Source of the DNA: an uncultured Dorea sp.
Lineage (GTDB): Bacteria > Bacillota_A > Clostridia > Lachnospirales > Lachnospiraceae
Direction of reading: 5' to 3'
NCBI GenBank assembly: GCA_910578865.1
Contig: CAJTRM010000009.1
Location: 33,519-97,518 of the forward strand
Length of the DNA: 64,000 nucleotides
Position 1 is the stretch's first letter. The number at the start of each line of letters is the position of its first letter. Both the position numbers and the translations under genes were made by a program. The notes under the pieces are model-generated. The model saw only the letters and a program-made list of their open reading frames with translations. It had not been told where the DNA came from and did not search any database. Below are positions 51,358 to 60,291 of this stretch, piece after piece.

Positions 51358-51590
51358 TTATTCATTGTAATTACATGGTTCAAATCTTATCTTCTTTACC
51401 CCTTCCGATGCACTTGGCAAACTTACTTTTCCTCCAAACTGTATAGCCCCTAAGAATCTCCTGACCTTTTTCCAAAAGCTAATATCCGAGACTTTCCCAT
51501 TTAAGGTCCTTTCCAGACGGTTCAATGCCCCATATATATACTGGTTCCTGATATCCCCGTTTCTTATGGCACCTGTCAGGTTCCCTCTTT
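51358..51590 (-). pseudogene. Rhs repeat fragment fused to a short toxin tail
   Basis: An open frame without its own start reads GNLTGAIRNGDIRNQYIYGA, LNRLER, and then a unique tail (KVSDISFWKKVRRFLGAIQF, ending PCNYNE) to a TAA at 51358-51360. The first part matches the intact Rhs gene near 62060-62130 (RNGNIRNQYIYGALNRLER). It is thus a displaced Rhs tip: a little core plus a toxin end. Its 5' junction cuts into another gene start (51576-51647). Confidence 0.7.
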
Positions 51591-51781
51591 CTTTGCGCCT
51601 GCACAGATCTCTTCAATATCACCGGCCTGAAAGATATAGTCTGACATGCCTTGTTTCCTCCTTTGTTACCTGAAATTCATGGCGCCTGTCATTCCTTCGT
51701 CTACGCCGCGGAAGGATTCCGCGGCGTAGCTGATACTGGATACGAACTGAGCACACACATCCGCCATTGCTCCCGCCAGCT
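51576..51781 (-). pseudogene. Remnants of two small genes, possibly secretion-associated
   Basis: 51666-51781 encodes a 38-residue C-terminal piece (QLAGAMADVCAQFVSSISYA, ending GMTGAMNFR), preceded by in-frame stops. After AAAGGAGG, an ATG at 51645-51647 opens a second frame (MSDYIFQAGDIEEICAGAKK) that is cut after 23 codons at the Rhs junction. Small helical proteins of this sort (WXG100/Esx-like) often precede Rhs toxins in Clostridia. That identity is a guess. Confidence 0.4.
51701..51729. repeat. Perfect 13-bp inverted repeat inside a gene remnant
   Basis: CTACGCCGCGGAA, loop gga, and the exact complement. It is GC-rich in an otherwise AT-rich region and lies in the coding part of the small-protein remnant (residues YAAESFRGV). 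Confidence 0.6.
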
Positions 51782-51827
51782 GCTACTCCGCCAATCTATA
51801 TAACATGCTCCATACTTCCATATTTTT

Positions 51828-52268
51828 CTAATACGAAATGTACAAATATTGTTTTTCATCTTCCTTAACAATAAATGCCCAGATTTCTATAGTTTTCACA
51901 TGCCTCCCGGACACCATTTTGTTATATCTATGTACAATATCCGTTTCTTTCATTTCCCACCAGGAACATGTATTGTGGAAGTTGGGTGTCATGATGATAC
52001 TGGAACATTCCTTTGAAAAGCATTTTTTTAACTCATATTTAATTTCATCTTCATGCCCATCACTTATTAATAATTTTATACTGATGTGTTCCTCCCCCTC
52101 CTCCTTACTATATTGTTCTTTCATGACAGAAACATGATTTCGCAACTCTACATTTAGTTTTTTCTCAACCCGATCAATACAATCTTTTCTTAACATGTTT
52201 ACTCCATAAACTATCCCACTTACTCCTACAGCTAACAGTATACCTGCTATTAAACGTCTACTTCCCAT
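51828..52268 (-). CDS. Uncharacterised protein with N-terminal membrane helix
   Basis: 146 residues (MGSRRLIAGILLAVGVSGIV), one membrane segment at about 5-22, then a charged exported or cytoplasmic domain with a CSWWEMKETD segment. No family recognised. It is one of a run of small genes downstream of decayed Rhs fragments. The gap to the next gene is 22 bp. Immunity or accessory function is possible. Confidence 0.5.
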   Translation of the reverse strand: MGSRRLIAGILLAVGVSGIVYGVNMLRKDCIDRVEKKLNVELRNHVSVMKEQYSKEEGEEHISIKLLISDGHEDEIKYELKKCFSKECSSIIMTPNFHNTCSWWEMKETDIVHRYNKMVSGRHVKTIEIWAFIVKEDEKQYLYISY

Positions 52269-52290
52269 TAGAAATTTCCTCCATCCCTGT

Positions 52291-52509
52291 TCAAAACCTA
52301 CTCTGGTCTTGGGGATATCCGTATAAACTAATTTTCTCTAATTTTTCTATCTGAGTATTCTTACTGTCATATTCCTTTTGTGAAAAACAAAAAACTGCTG
52401 CCAAAATTGTCAGCCCTGCCGCCGTAATAGCTCTTATTCTTTTTCCATAGGCCCATGATCGCCTCTCAATTACCAATCCACCCCATAAAATGAGGCCTCC
52501 CTCCTCCAA
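52291..52509 (-). CDS. Uncharacterised short membrane protein
   Basis: Up to 72 codons, overlapping the end of the propeller-like gene by 40 bp. A membrane segment (AITAAGLTILAAVFCF) is followed by a short charged tail (KEYDSKNTQIEKLEKISLYG). The start is unclear; GTA/ATT-rich sequence gives no strong site. Low confidence. Confidence 0.3.
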   Translation of the reverse strand: MEEGGLILWGGLVIERRSWAYGKRIRAITAAGLTILAAVFCFSQKEYDSKNTQIEKLEKISLYGYPQDQSRF

Positions 52510-53450
52510 TTCTTAAGCATTTTTATTTCGTTTGTTTGCAAGTCTATAATATAAAACTTATGCATGCTTTCCCGATCAATCGCACCATATGTTTTTTCAA
52601 CATAAAATGCCACTTCCCCATCGGGAGAAAATTTAATGGACTCTTCCAAAATAAATTCTTTATACTTAGCCAGCAAAGTAGATTTCTTCGACGTCATATC
52701 ATATAAATATATTTTTCCGTCGGAATAAGCAGAATATATAATCTTATCCTCAGCAGGAGAAATGCCAAATTCTCCGACATCCTCCAATAATGTTTGGGAC
52801 GTCTTGGTCTTTAGGTTATATTTTATCAATTTCCATTTATGACGTCCTGTCGTAGCCCTCACATAAATATTCTCCTGATATTTATCCCATATGTAACTTA
52901 CTCCCCACTTCTCCTGCTTCGTCCCCTCTCCTATTTCTTTTATCATCCACTGTTGTCCCTCTGCAATCAATTCGTAAACGATCCCCTCATAATAAACAGA
53001 ATAATTCCCCTGATAATACTGAGGCCCATATAGGTCATCTATTTTTATCCCCGGGTCTTGAAACAATTCTTGTAATTCTTTTAAAGATATCAGCGGAACA
53101 ACCTCTTGCTTCTTCACATCATATTCAGCAATCCCTTCAAAACCAGTATAATACGGCTTTTTCCCTCCCGCTTTCTTTTTCATTTTGCCTATAAACTTCG
53201 TACGGTCTTTATTGTAGGAAATCTCCAGAAATATTTCATTCGCTATCCTTTGTAAGCTGTCCTGATTTAAAGTATAAAGGTATGTACCTTCCTCCCAATT
53301 CCCTTCTTTAAAAAAGGCAGAAAAAACCATAGCATCTTCTTTTTCTAACTTTTCTGATATTTCCCGGCCAATCCATACATTTTTAATAACAACAAACAAA
53401 CCACTCACTATAAGGATACACAGAAGCATAACACCATACTTCTTTTTCAT
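52470..53450 (-). CDS. Membrane-anchored beta-propeller-like protein
   Basis: 326 residues from the ATG at 53448-53450 (MKKKYGVMLLCILIVSGLFV), with GAGGTGATGG ahead. One N-terminal membrane segment is followed by repeats of the TolB/WD40-like kind (IYVRATTGRHKWKLIKYNLK; GISPAEDKIIYSAYSDGKIY; KFSPDGEVAFYVEK). Function unknown. A truncated, frameshifted relative lies directly upstream (53485-53795), so the gene was duplicated or replaced in place. It may protect against a toxin or simply be cargo of the Rhs region. Confidence 0.65.
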   Translation of the reverse strand: MKKKYGVMLLCILIVSGLFVVIKNVWIGREISEKLEKEDAMVFSAFFKEGNWEEGTYLYTLNQDSLQRIANEIFLEISYNKDRTKFIGKMKKKAGGKKPYYTGFEGIAEYDVKKQEVVPLISLKELQELFQDPGIKIDDLYGPQYYQGNYSVYYEGIVYELIAEGQQWMIKEIGEGTKQEKWGVSYIWDKYQENIYVRATTGRHKWKLIKYNLKTKTSQTLLEDVGEFGISPAEDKIIYSAYSDGKIYLYDMTSKKSTLLAKYKEFILEESIKFSPDGEVAFYVEKTYGAIDRESMHKFYIIDLQTNEIKMLKNWRREASFYGVDW

Positions 53451-53484
53451 TTCCATCACCTCGCAATCCATTATTCATTACAAT

Positions 53485-53795
53485 CTATTCTTCGAATAAT
53501 TCACTTAATTCACCATATTTCCATCCTTCCCGATTTGTAATAGGAATAAAAATCCCCCTGTTGTATGGATCTGCATTGTCCTCCTGTGTTCTCGTTACTA
53601 TGGAACAAAGATATTTTTCCTGCCAACTGATTCCTTTGATTTTACATCATACAAATAAATCCGCCCTTTAGAATAAGCAGAATACACAATCATGTTCTCA
53701 TCAGGGGAAACTATAAACTCCGAAACATCATTCAATAATGTTTGAGATCTTCCTGCTTTTACACTATATTTTATCAATTCCCATTTGCAAATTTC
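53485..53795 (-). pseudogene. Truncated, frameshifted copy of the propeller-like gene
   Basis: The frame KWELIKYSVKAGRSQTLLND to IYLYDVKSKES matches the intact neighbour (KWKLIKYNLKTKTSQTLLED to IYLYDMTSKKS). It then breaks, and a shifted frame continues (WQEKYLCSIVTRTQEDNADP to GELSELFEE) to a TAG at 53485-53487. The 5' part is missing and abuts the IS fragment at about 53796. Confidence 0.7.
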
Positions 53796-54058
53796 GCTCA
53801 GCCGGTGCGAGTTTTTCGTTTAAACCGGTGTGAGCATATCGGTTCATCGGCGCTCTGATGTGGAACATCGGTTTGAGATTGATTGTAGTATAGTTTTCTC
53901 GTAGTAAAAAACTAACGAGAAAGGAGCATAAAATTATGCAAAACTGTACTACAATCCTTGGAATCATAGATATGCGCCAGCGTGGCATATCCTATGCCGA
54001 TTGCCGTAGCCGTTATAAAATCGGCTGCAGCACCATCACCCTGAAATTCCCGTTCTAA
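53796..54058 (+). mobile_element. Truncated insertion sequence end with 5' transposase fragment
   Basis: On the plus strand GAAAGGAG precedes an ATG at 53936-53938, which opens 40 codons (MQNCTTILGIIDMRQRGISY, ADCRSRYKIGCSTITLKFPF). The start and helix-turn-helix look like an IS21-type transposase (IstA) N-terminus. The remainder is missing: the frame leaves the transposase after STITL and meets Rhs sequence on the other strand. The upstream 140 bp holds inverted pieces (ACCGGTGTGAGCATATCGG) fitting an IS end. Family is tentative. Confidence 0.55.
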
Positions 54059-54278
54059 TAGGATCTGTTGCATTAAACCTTGCGGTATTAGCTTTATATT
54101 CCCTCGCCTGTGCAAAATATGTACCTGCTACCCTGTCATGCTGATATCCTGTATATCCGAAAGGCTGTGTTTTCCCCTGATTTTGATACATATCGCATCC
54201 AAATTCGTCATATACATAGCTCTCGTTCAACTCTCCGTCCTCCTCCTCGATCCGGATAGGGCTTCCCAGCGCTTGCAT
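54041..54278 (-). pseudogene. Rhs core C-terminal fragment
   Basis: The frame GSPIRIEEEDGELNESYVYD, YQNQGKTQPFGYTGYQHDRV, AGTYFAQAREYKANTARFNA is the conserved Rhs core end that precedes the toxin tip. It is cut on the left by the IS fragment right after DPIRTGI, and on the right near 54265, where LQDE of the core is replaced by unrelated sequence. No start or toxin domain remains. Confidence 0.8.
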
Positions 54279-54321
54279 TGCTATATCTTATAAGCAAGGC
54301 GTTACCACCTATGAGAGTCAT

Positions 54322-54354
54322 CACTTTTCGACCTACACGAAGGGTCAGAAAGTG
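54322..54354. repeat. Imperfect hairpin between two Rhs fragments
   Basis: CACTTTTCGACC and GGGTCAGAAAGTG pair with a 2-base internal mismatch around a loop of about 8. The surrounding 54279-54447 has no gene that I can see and no similarity to Rhs. It may be part of another inserted element. Confidence 0.35.
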
Positions 54355-54447
54355 CACCAATACAGAGAATGTATGCACAAAATACGCTGTCCTAAATCTT
54401 CTATATTGAGGGACAAGTATACCCCGAATTCGTCTCCTGCCCTTTTT

Positions 54448-54570
54448 CTATGAACCTGGTGCGGTTCCCGAATGCATCTTCCCCATAAGGTCATACTGAT
54501 ACCGGTAGTGGCCCGGTACCCCTTCTTTGTCCTCATGGCGCAACTCTGTAATCTGCCCCTTATTATCATA
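54448..54570 (-). pseudogene. Short Rhs repeat fragment
   Basis: Open frame YDNKGQITELRHEDKEGVPG, HYRYQYDLMGK, then a run-on to TAG at 54448-54450. It corresponds to the intact gene segment YDPKGQIIELLHEDREGVLD. Both ends are cut. Confidence 0.75.
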
Positions 54571-54583
54571 CTAAATGCTTGAA

Positions 54584-55066
54584 TTAGTCAATATTCTCTA
54601 AAAGGAGATATTTTTCTTTGTTTTCCTCGCTTAATAAAAAATGATATGTTATACAACTTTCATCTAACCAGACTGATAATATTCTATCTGCCTCTTTTTT
54701 CAGCAGAAGTTTTCTAAAATCTGTCTCTTTCATCACATCTAAATTCAATTGTTTTTCCTTCTGATTACTATTAATTAATAAAAAAAACTCTACCTCCATT
54801 TCAAACAGAATTTTTATTATTGCTTCTAAATCCGACACTTGAATTAATAATTTTTCATCAGTTTCTTCACATCCTCCATATTTCTTTATTTCAAAGCATA
54901 ATCTTTCAGTATTACATCCTGACGCTTCTACATACACATAATCTACACAAATATTAAGTTTCTGGCAAAGCATTAACACATCTTTAACATCACAAAAAAA
55001 TTTTGAAAATATGGTTGTAAATGTAACCATTCCCAACTCATTTTCTTTTATAATTTTAAACTTCAT
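54584..55066 (-). CDS. Uncharacterised acidic protein, candidate immunity protein of the adjacent Rhs tip
   Basis: 160 residues (MKFKIIKENELGMVTFTTIF), no membrane segment, acidic, with a Lys/Glu-rich second half. No family recognised. It starts 26 bp after the stop of an Rhs tip with a toxin domain (55093-56296). That is the normal toxin-immunity order. The space between consists of a G10 tract, AGGAG and seven more bases, so the homopolymer directly adjoins the ribosome site. Confidence 0.6.
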   Translation of the reverse strand: MKFKIIKENELGMVTFTTIFSKFFCDVKDVLMLCQKLNICVDYVYVEASGCNTERLCFEIKKYGGCEETDEKLLIQVSDLEAIIKILFEMEVEFFLLINSNQKEKQLNLDVMKETDFRKLLLKKEADRILSVWLDESCITYHFLLSEENKEKYLLLENID

Positions 55067-55080
55067 TTCTTTTTACTCCT

Positions 55081-55090
55081 CCCCCCCCCC
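55081..55090 (-). repeat. G10 homopolymer in the ribosome-binding region of the candidate immunity gene
   Basis: Ten consecutive C on the plus strand, so GGGGGGGGGG then AGGAG ahead of the ATG at 55066. The tract lies between a toxin stop and an immunity start. Such tracts change length by slippage. Confidence 0.85.
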
Positions 55091-55092
55091 AA

Positions 55093-56296
55093 TTAATCTC
55101 TATTACAAGTATCAATATCCTTCACCCCATTATTAATTCCAGGAATTAAGCTAGAAAGAATTTTTCCGATCGGAATATGATCTACTATTCTTCTCCAAAT
55201 ATCAGGCATTTTTTTTAATACTTTAGTAGAAAATATATGCAAATGCAATAAGGTTTCTCCGCCTACATCTAATCGAATATTTTCTCCAAATTTAATGATT
55301 GTTCCTCCAATTTCTCTAAAGCTTTTAGAATTTGGTGATAATATTTTGATTTTTGAATTTAGATATATCCCACCCTTTCTTCCTGTTTTTGCACCAAATT
55401 CTACAGCTTTTTTAAATCCTACACTTGCCACCTGAGAACCGCCAAACATCATTCCGCCTGCCATGAATCCATCACTAAACCCATTAAAGGCAGCTTGGAA
55501 AATTTTTTTTGGTGCATTACTATTTAACTCTCCTCTCATTGCCAAATTAATTGTTTTGACTGTACTACTAATTCCTGCTGAAATTCCACCTGAAAGAGCC
55601 GCAACTTTTAATCCTGCTGTAATTACTGGAAGTGCCGCACCACCAGTCATCCCTACTGCTACAGCTCCGGCAACAACACACGCAGTTCCGATACCTATCT
55701 TTACCAAATTACTTTTATTTTCTTGTATCCATTTTCCTGCCCTTTTTGCTGATTTAATGATTCCATTTCCTATATCATTCCACGACGGCCATGCTCCATC
55801 TAAGTCCATCAATACCATACCATTATTGAAACAATATGTGTACCTATTCATACTAAATGGCATGTCTGTAAACCCTGCCACTAAATCCTGGCTGGCAAAT
55901 CTGCCTATTTCTTTTTCATACTCCCTCGCCTGTGCAAAATAAGTCCCTGCTACCCCGTCATGCTGGTACCCAGTATATCCAAAGGGCTGCCGCCTCCCCT
56001 GGTTCCCATACAGGTCCCGTCCAAACACGTCATAGCCGTAACTCTCCCTTAGGCTTCCGTCTTCTCCCTCTATCCTGAGCGGGCTTCCCAACTCGTCCTG
56101 CAGGTAGTACTGCGGGTTTTCTTCCCTTTCCCCATAGAAGCCTGCCGCATTCCCGTCCCACAGGTATACCTGCCTCCTCTGGTTTTCTTCCTTTTCCAAG
56201 AGGTTGTGGTATTCCCTTGTCAGGTCTATGGTGTAGCGGATGGTTTTCTCCGGCTCTGGCTTTAGGGCTTCCAGCTGGCTTAAGGGGTCTAAGCTT
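55093..56296 (-). pseudogene. Orphan Rhs tip with C-terminal toxin domain, no start
   Basis: The frame is open from 56296 (SLDPLSQLEALKPEPEKTIR) with a stop immediately upstream and no proper start. About 165 residues match the Rhs core (YLWDGNAAGFYGEREENPQY, QPFGYTGYQHDGVAGTYFAQ, ending DLDGAWPSW). A unique tip of about 230 residues follows. It has a glycine-rich hydrophobic hairpin (IGIGTACVVAGAVAVGMTGG, AALSGGISAGISS) and a more polar end (IIKFGENIRLDVGGETLLHL). The tip fold is not recognised. It looks like a silent toxin cassette that could be recombined onto a full Rhs gene through the shared core. Confidence 0.75.
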
Positions 56297-56357
56297 CAAC
56301 TGTAAAAAATCTCAGAGACATTCCTCAACGTGTCCAATCACGGAGATAGCATTATAA

Positions 56358-56831
56358 TCAAAAATCTCTATATTGAAAAATTTTAAAAATATCCTTATTT
56401 ATAAAATCATCTTTTGATAATCCTACCTGTTTTGACAGAACATATATACCAGAAATCCACATATAATCCTTTTCTTCATATGCGCATATGAGGAATTTTT
56501 CAATTGAAAATATTATGTCTTTCTTTTTTAAATCTGCTATCACATTCATTGATTCCTTAGCCACTGGCCAATTCATATCTTTAAGAAATTCAAACAAAAT
56601 ATCTATTTCCTCTATTTTTTTTGAATAAGGCATTTCTTTTATTATATAAACATAATTCATCCAACACATTTTTGAAAATGCCCTATCCATTGATAAATAA
56701 TTCTTTAAATCTTCTTTTTTGGTTTCACAAAATTTTTTTGCTAAAAATTTAATATCCTCTGTTCTCATTTTTTCATTACTATATATGTTAAATCGATTTT
56801 CTTGTAACAATTTGTTAATCACCTGTGACAT
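56358..56831 (-). CDS. DUF5071-like protein, candidate immunity protein
   Basis: 157 residues from the ATG at 56829-56831 (MSQVINKLLQENRFNIYSNE), with GGGAG 8 bp ahead. The segment FEFLKDMNWPVAKESMNVIA strongly resembles the DUF5071 signature (a W-P-V-A motif after an acidic/aromatic run). DUF5071 proteins are helical and commonly sit beside polymorphic toxins. It overlaps the end of a toxin-tail fragment (56815-57110) by 17 bp, giving toxin-immunity order. Family call is from one motif, so moderate. Confidence 0.6.
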   Translation of the reverse strand: MSQVINKLLQENRFNIYSNEKMRTEDIKFLAKKFCETKKEDLKNYLSMDRAFSKMCWMNYVYIIKEMPYSKKIEEIDILFEFLKDMNWPVAKESMNVIADLKKKDIIFSIEKFLICAYEEKDYMWISGIYVLSKQVGLSKDDFINKDIFKIFQYRDF

Positions 56832-57110
56832 CACAAACACTCCCATTATTTTTTACAGAAATTCTCATCAGTATTTTTGTCAAGTAATATGGCTCTTCCT
56901 TTGCTGTCGGTCTACTTTGAATCCAATTTTTCATCTCCAATGGATTGACTGGACGTACAGAAACATGATTCGCTCCATCAATAACAGCTGTTAAGACTCC
57001 TGTTGAATTAATAGCATCAATCGTTGTCATCGTATATTTAACTCCAGGCAACGGTGTTAATGAATAAGATAATCCACTCCAATCTACCTCCCATATAGAA
57101 TAAAACTTGG
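56815..57110 (-). pseudogene. C-terminal toxin fragment without core
   Basis: Open frame after the stop of the preceding gene: TKFYSIWEVDWSGLSYSLTP, LPGVKYTMTTIDAINSTGVL, then HVSVRPVNPLEMKNWIQSRP and a TGA at 56815-56817. It begins right after an in-frame TAA and has no start of its own apart from a TTG at 57049-57051. It appears to be the last 98 residues of a toxin tip whose core has been deleted. The DUF5071-like gene follows. Confidence 0.5.
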
Positions 57111-57111
57111 T

Positions 57112-57824
57112 TTAATATGTGTATTCCAACTGATTCCCCGCTTTATCACTTTCCAGATTCTCATAATACCAAAAATACCACTGCTCCCCGAACACCTTGT
57201 AAGGAATAATTTCGGTTGGTTTTTGTCCTTCTACTTTCAATCTATATATTTCCTTATACCTACTTTCTCCATAAATAAACCTACCTTTTGAAGGATCTAT
57301 ATTAACACTTTGCATATAATCACCTAAAGTCAAATTACCTCGAATATATTTTTCGAAATTATCCCCAAAAAATGAATCACTTGTTGTATATATACTTGGA
57401 AATCCAGACAAAAAAAGTATTTTGTTTCACCACCAATATTCTTCTTTCTGAATTTAGCCATTGTAAAACACTCCTGATCCTTATCTTTAACAGAACGAAA
57501 AAATACTGATATATATTCCTCATTTTCTAAAGACATAATGACCTCGTCTACATTCGCCTGATACTCTGTCTCTTCCTCCAAGTCTGTTCTTCCTTCTTCT
57601 AACGCCTTCTGTAATGTGTCCTGATATTTGGAATCAGGGATATCCTCTTCCCTGGACATCTCCCGTTTCGGATCATATTTATATTTTACTGTGATCTCCG
57701 ATTCATCCTTTTCCTGTCCCAAAACTCCCTTTTCCACCAAAACTCCGATTATATATAGTATGAAAAAGAGCCATAAAAGAACTGCCACACATATAGCCAC
57801 TATTTTTATCCCTTTTTTCCTCAT
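57112..57824 (-). pseudogene. Membrane-anchored protein gene broken by a -1 frameshift at a 7-nt run
   Basis: The ATG at 57824 has AAAGGAGG 6 bp ahead (MRKKGIKIVAICVAVLLWLF; one membrane helix at about 6-30). The frame reads to GGETKYFF, then the T7 run (A7 at 57410-57416, plus strand). In the -1 frame LSGFPSIYTTSDSFFGDNFE continues naturally to EYTY and a stop at 57112. The joined product would be about 236 residues with a charged middle part. It follows Rhs tip 2 and was probably its accessory or immunity gene. A missing T, slippage or a sequencing error are all possible. Confidence 0.65.
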
Positions 57825-57835
57825 AAATCCTCCTT

Positions 57836-59777
57836 TTATTCCATACAGTTACTTACATTAGAAACAATTCCCTGCAATTGCGGAAATGCATTTATAAAAT
57901 GCTGATATAGTGCTGGTGCGCTAGTAGCAAGATACGTGCATATTGGCACAATTAGGGCATCATCTAAAACTCCTATGATAGTCAAATCATTAGCAGTAAC
58001 CCACACAAGCGCAGCTATTGCCGCGACAGCAGCTGCAACCTCTGCTACTGTCTTCCAATCCGCCACATCGTTTTCGACAGTGAGCTCCCATTCAACATTC
58101 CAAAAGTCCTCCAGCTTTGTCCCATCTGGTAGTGGCACAGGCATATTCCCTGTATTTCCGGCTTCACCCCACTGCACTCCTATACCATCCTTATCCGCAT
58201 GATACCCTCCTCTGTAAGAAATGCCGCCTCCAAGGTTCAGATAAATATCATTTGTATATTTCAGCGAACTGAAATCCCACCCTTTTCCAGAGATGCTTTG
58301 CTCACTGGTCACCCCCATGGCCGGAATATTTATCTCCGACTCCATAGACCAACCAATCGTTTTTCCTCTCCTATCCTTACGTAGTACAAAAAGGTCTCCA
58401 CCAGTATGAGAGACCACTTCATAATTCATGCCCATATAATCCGTTTAATAAATGACCTGATCTACACCTACAATTTTTCCTATTGTATTATCATATATAA
58501 CATGAGCACCATCGCTAAATTTGTCACCCAAATACTTTACTCCCTTTTGGAAGCCACTGGCAATATCACCTCAACTTGGAAATTGCCCGTCCATATCTAT
58601 GAAAATCATACTATTATTAAAACAATAAATATATTCATTTAAAGTACGTGGCAAACTTGCCAAACCTTTTATCTGATCCTTCCCTGCAAACCGTCCGTGA
58701 CCTGATACGTACTCCCTCGCCTGTGCAAAGTACGTTCCCGCCACAGCATCATGCTGGTACCCAGTATACCCAAATGGCTGCACCTCACCTTGGTTCCTAT
58801 ACAGGTCACATCCAAACTCATCGTAACCATAGCTCTGCACCAGATTCCCGTCCACTCCTTCTATGCGGACAGGACTCCCCAGTTCATCCTGCAGGTAATA
58901 CTGTGGAGTATCTGCGTTTTCTCCGTAGAAACTGGCCACATTCCCGTCCCATAAGTAAGTCTGGGTATGGTTCTGTACGCTATCTTCCTGCTCTCTGCAC
59001 TCTGCCTTTTCCAGCAGGTTATGGTACCCTCTTGTCAGATCAATAGTATAACGGATATCCTTTACCGGGTCTAATTTCTGCTCTTCCAGTTGATTCAGCG
59101 GATCAAGACTGTCCCCCAATCTGTGGATATCTGCCGCTCTGCCTTCCTGCTTTCCAACCCGACATCCCAGCCCGTTGTACTGGTAGCTCGCCGCCTCTCC
59201 TTTTCCGTTCACCGCTTTTTCCAGTCGGTTGATCGCTCCATAAATGTACTGGTTCTTAATGGTTCCATTCTCCAATGTCTGGATCAGGTTGCCTCTCTTA
59301 TCGTAACTGTAATTCTCTGTTGTGGGGTACTCTGCTCCACGGATACTTTTTTCCGTCAGCTGATTCAGAGCATTATAAGTATAAGCAGTTGTCTTCCTGC
59401 CTTCCAGCAAGTTTATCCGGTTCCCGAACGCATCATAGCTATAACAACGCAAGGGATCCCCGTCTTTCATTACGGATTCCAGCCTTCCGATAGCATCATA
59501 GCCATAGCGGTAGTCCCCGCTTTCTTCCTTAAGCCCCCTCCTCTCTTTCGTAATCCCCGTCCTATTCCCCGACAGGTCATACTGGTACTGATAACGGTCT
59601 AAAACCCCTTCCCGGTCTTCGTGGAGTAATTCTATGATCTGGCCTTTAGGATCATACCGGTAACTGCTCCTCATGCCATTAGGGAATCTCTTCTCCGCCA
59701 GCCTTCCCGCCTGGTCGTAAGCATAACTGATGATCCTGTCCCCGTCCTTTAATTCTGACAGCCTCCGATTTGCATTA
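57836..59777 (-). pseudogene. Orphan Rhs tip with two in-frame stops before and within its toxin domain
   Basis: The frame begins without a start at about 59777 (NRRLSELKDGDRIISYAYDQ). It runs through Rhs core nearly identical to the intact gene to FIDMDGQFPS, then TGA (58571-58573, where PSW is expected). It then reads GDIASGFQKGVKYLGDKFSD to DQVIY, TAA (58445-58447), and on in the same frame from TDYMGMNYEVVSHTGGDLFV to SNVSNCME at 57836. The toxin part has a hydrophobic AAVAAIAALVWV segment near the end. The downstream piece could still be translated from the ATG at 58435. Both stops lie exactly in frame, so this is decay rather than two genes. Confidence 0.75.
59363..59766 (-). repeat. 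Rhs-core direct repeat, copy in orphan tip 2
   Basis: About 404 bp matching 62190-62593 with roughly a dozen differences by eye, far closer than the flanking Rhs sequence. Suggests recent duplication or gene conversion. Confidence 0.8.
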
Positions 59778-59781
59778 AAGG

Positions 59782-60291
59782 TTACAACTTATGATACTTA
59801 AATAAGGTATCACATAATTTATCGTAATTCACACATAATGGATCCACCTTCATTACCTTTTTCCCTTTATAATATATCGTCAACCCACCTTTACTATCTA
59901 TTTCCGCTTTATCGAGCTCACATACATCTACCATTATCGTTTTATTTAATAACGGGCTCATCTTCATTCTTTCCCCTGACACTTCAAGCTTCCACTTACA
60001 CGCAAAGGCAACTACAATAAGCCCTATAACAGCAAAAACGAATGCAAACCTCAAATGTCCTTTCGTCACGCCCGCTACCTTTTTTAAATATAGAATCAAA
60101 AATGCTCCATATAATATTATTCCTACTGCAAACATCATCATATAAACTTTCTTTAAAATTGATGGAGTAATTACCATATAATTATCTGCTGTACCATTTG
60201 ATAAAACAACATGATTTCTCTCATATTGCTTTATCAAAATAAAAATAACAGCCATTCCGAATGCATATATCAAATGTTTCAATTCACTCAT
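59782..60291 (-). CDS. Two-helix membrane protein with C-terminal PH-like domain
   Basis: 169 residues (MSELKHLIYAFGMAVIFILI). Hydrophobic segments at about 5-22, 48-68 and 80-98, then a soluble beta-rich end (GGLTIYYKGKKVMKVDPLCV) resembling bacterial PH-type domains. No family assigned. It overlaps the preceding gene by 8 bp and follows the intact Rhs gene by one gene, so it is likely part of that toxin's immunity module. Its stop lies 4 bp from the truncated end of orphan Rhs tip 2, marking a recombination junction. Confidence 0.55.
   Translation of the reverse strand: MSELKHLIYAFGMAVIFILIKQYERNHVVLSNGTADNYMVITPSILKKVYMMMFAVGIILYGAFLILYLKKVAGVTKGHLRFAFVFAVIGLIVVAFACKWKLEVSGERMKMSPLLNKTIMVDVCELDKAEIDSKGGLTIYYKGKKVMKVDPLCVNYDKLCDTLFKYHKL

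Noticed and set aside
56030..56299. Pro/Gly/Arg-rich frame overlapping the start of Rhs tip 4
   Set aside because: It is an alternative frame of the GC-rich Rhs core. The core frame itself reads through with family residues.
49885..58573. TGA apparently standing for Trp in two toxin fragments, suggesting a changed genetic code
   Set aside because: Core genes across the window use TGG for Trp and several end naturally in TGA. The two cases are in fragments that show other decay. Both are simple G-to-A changes.
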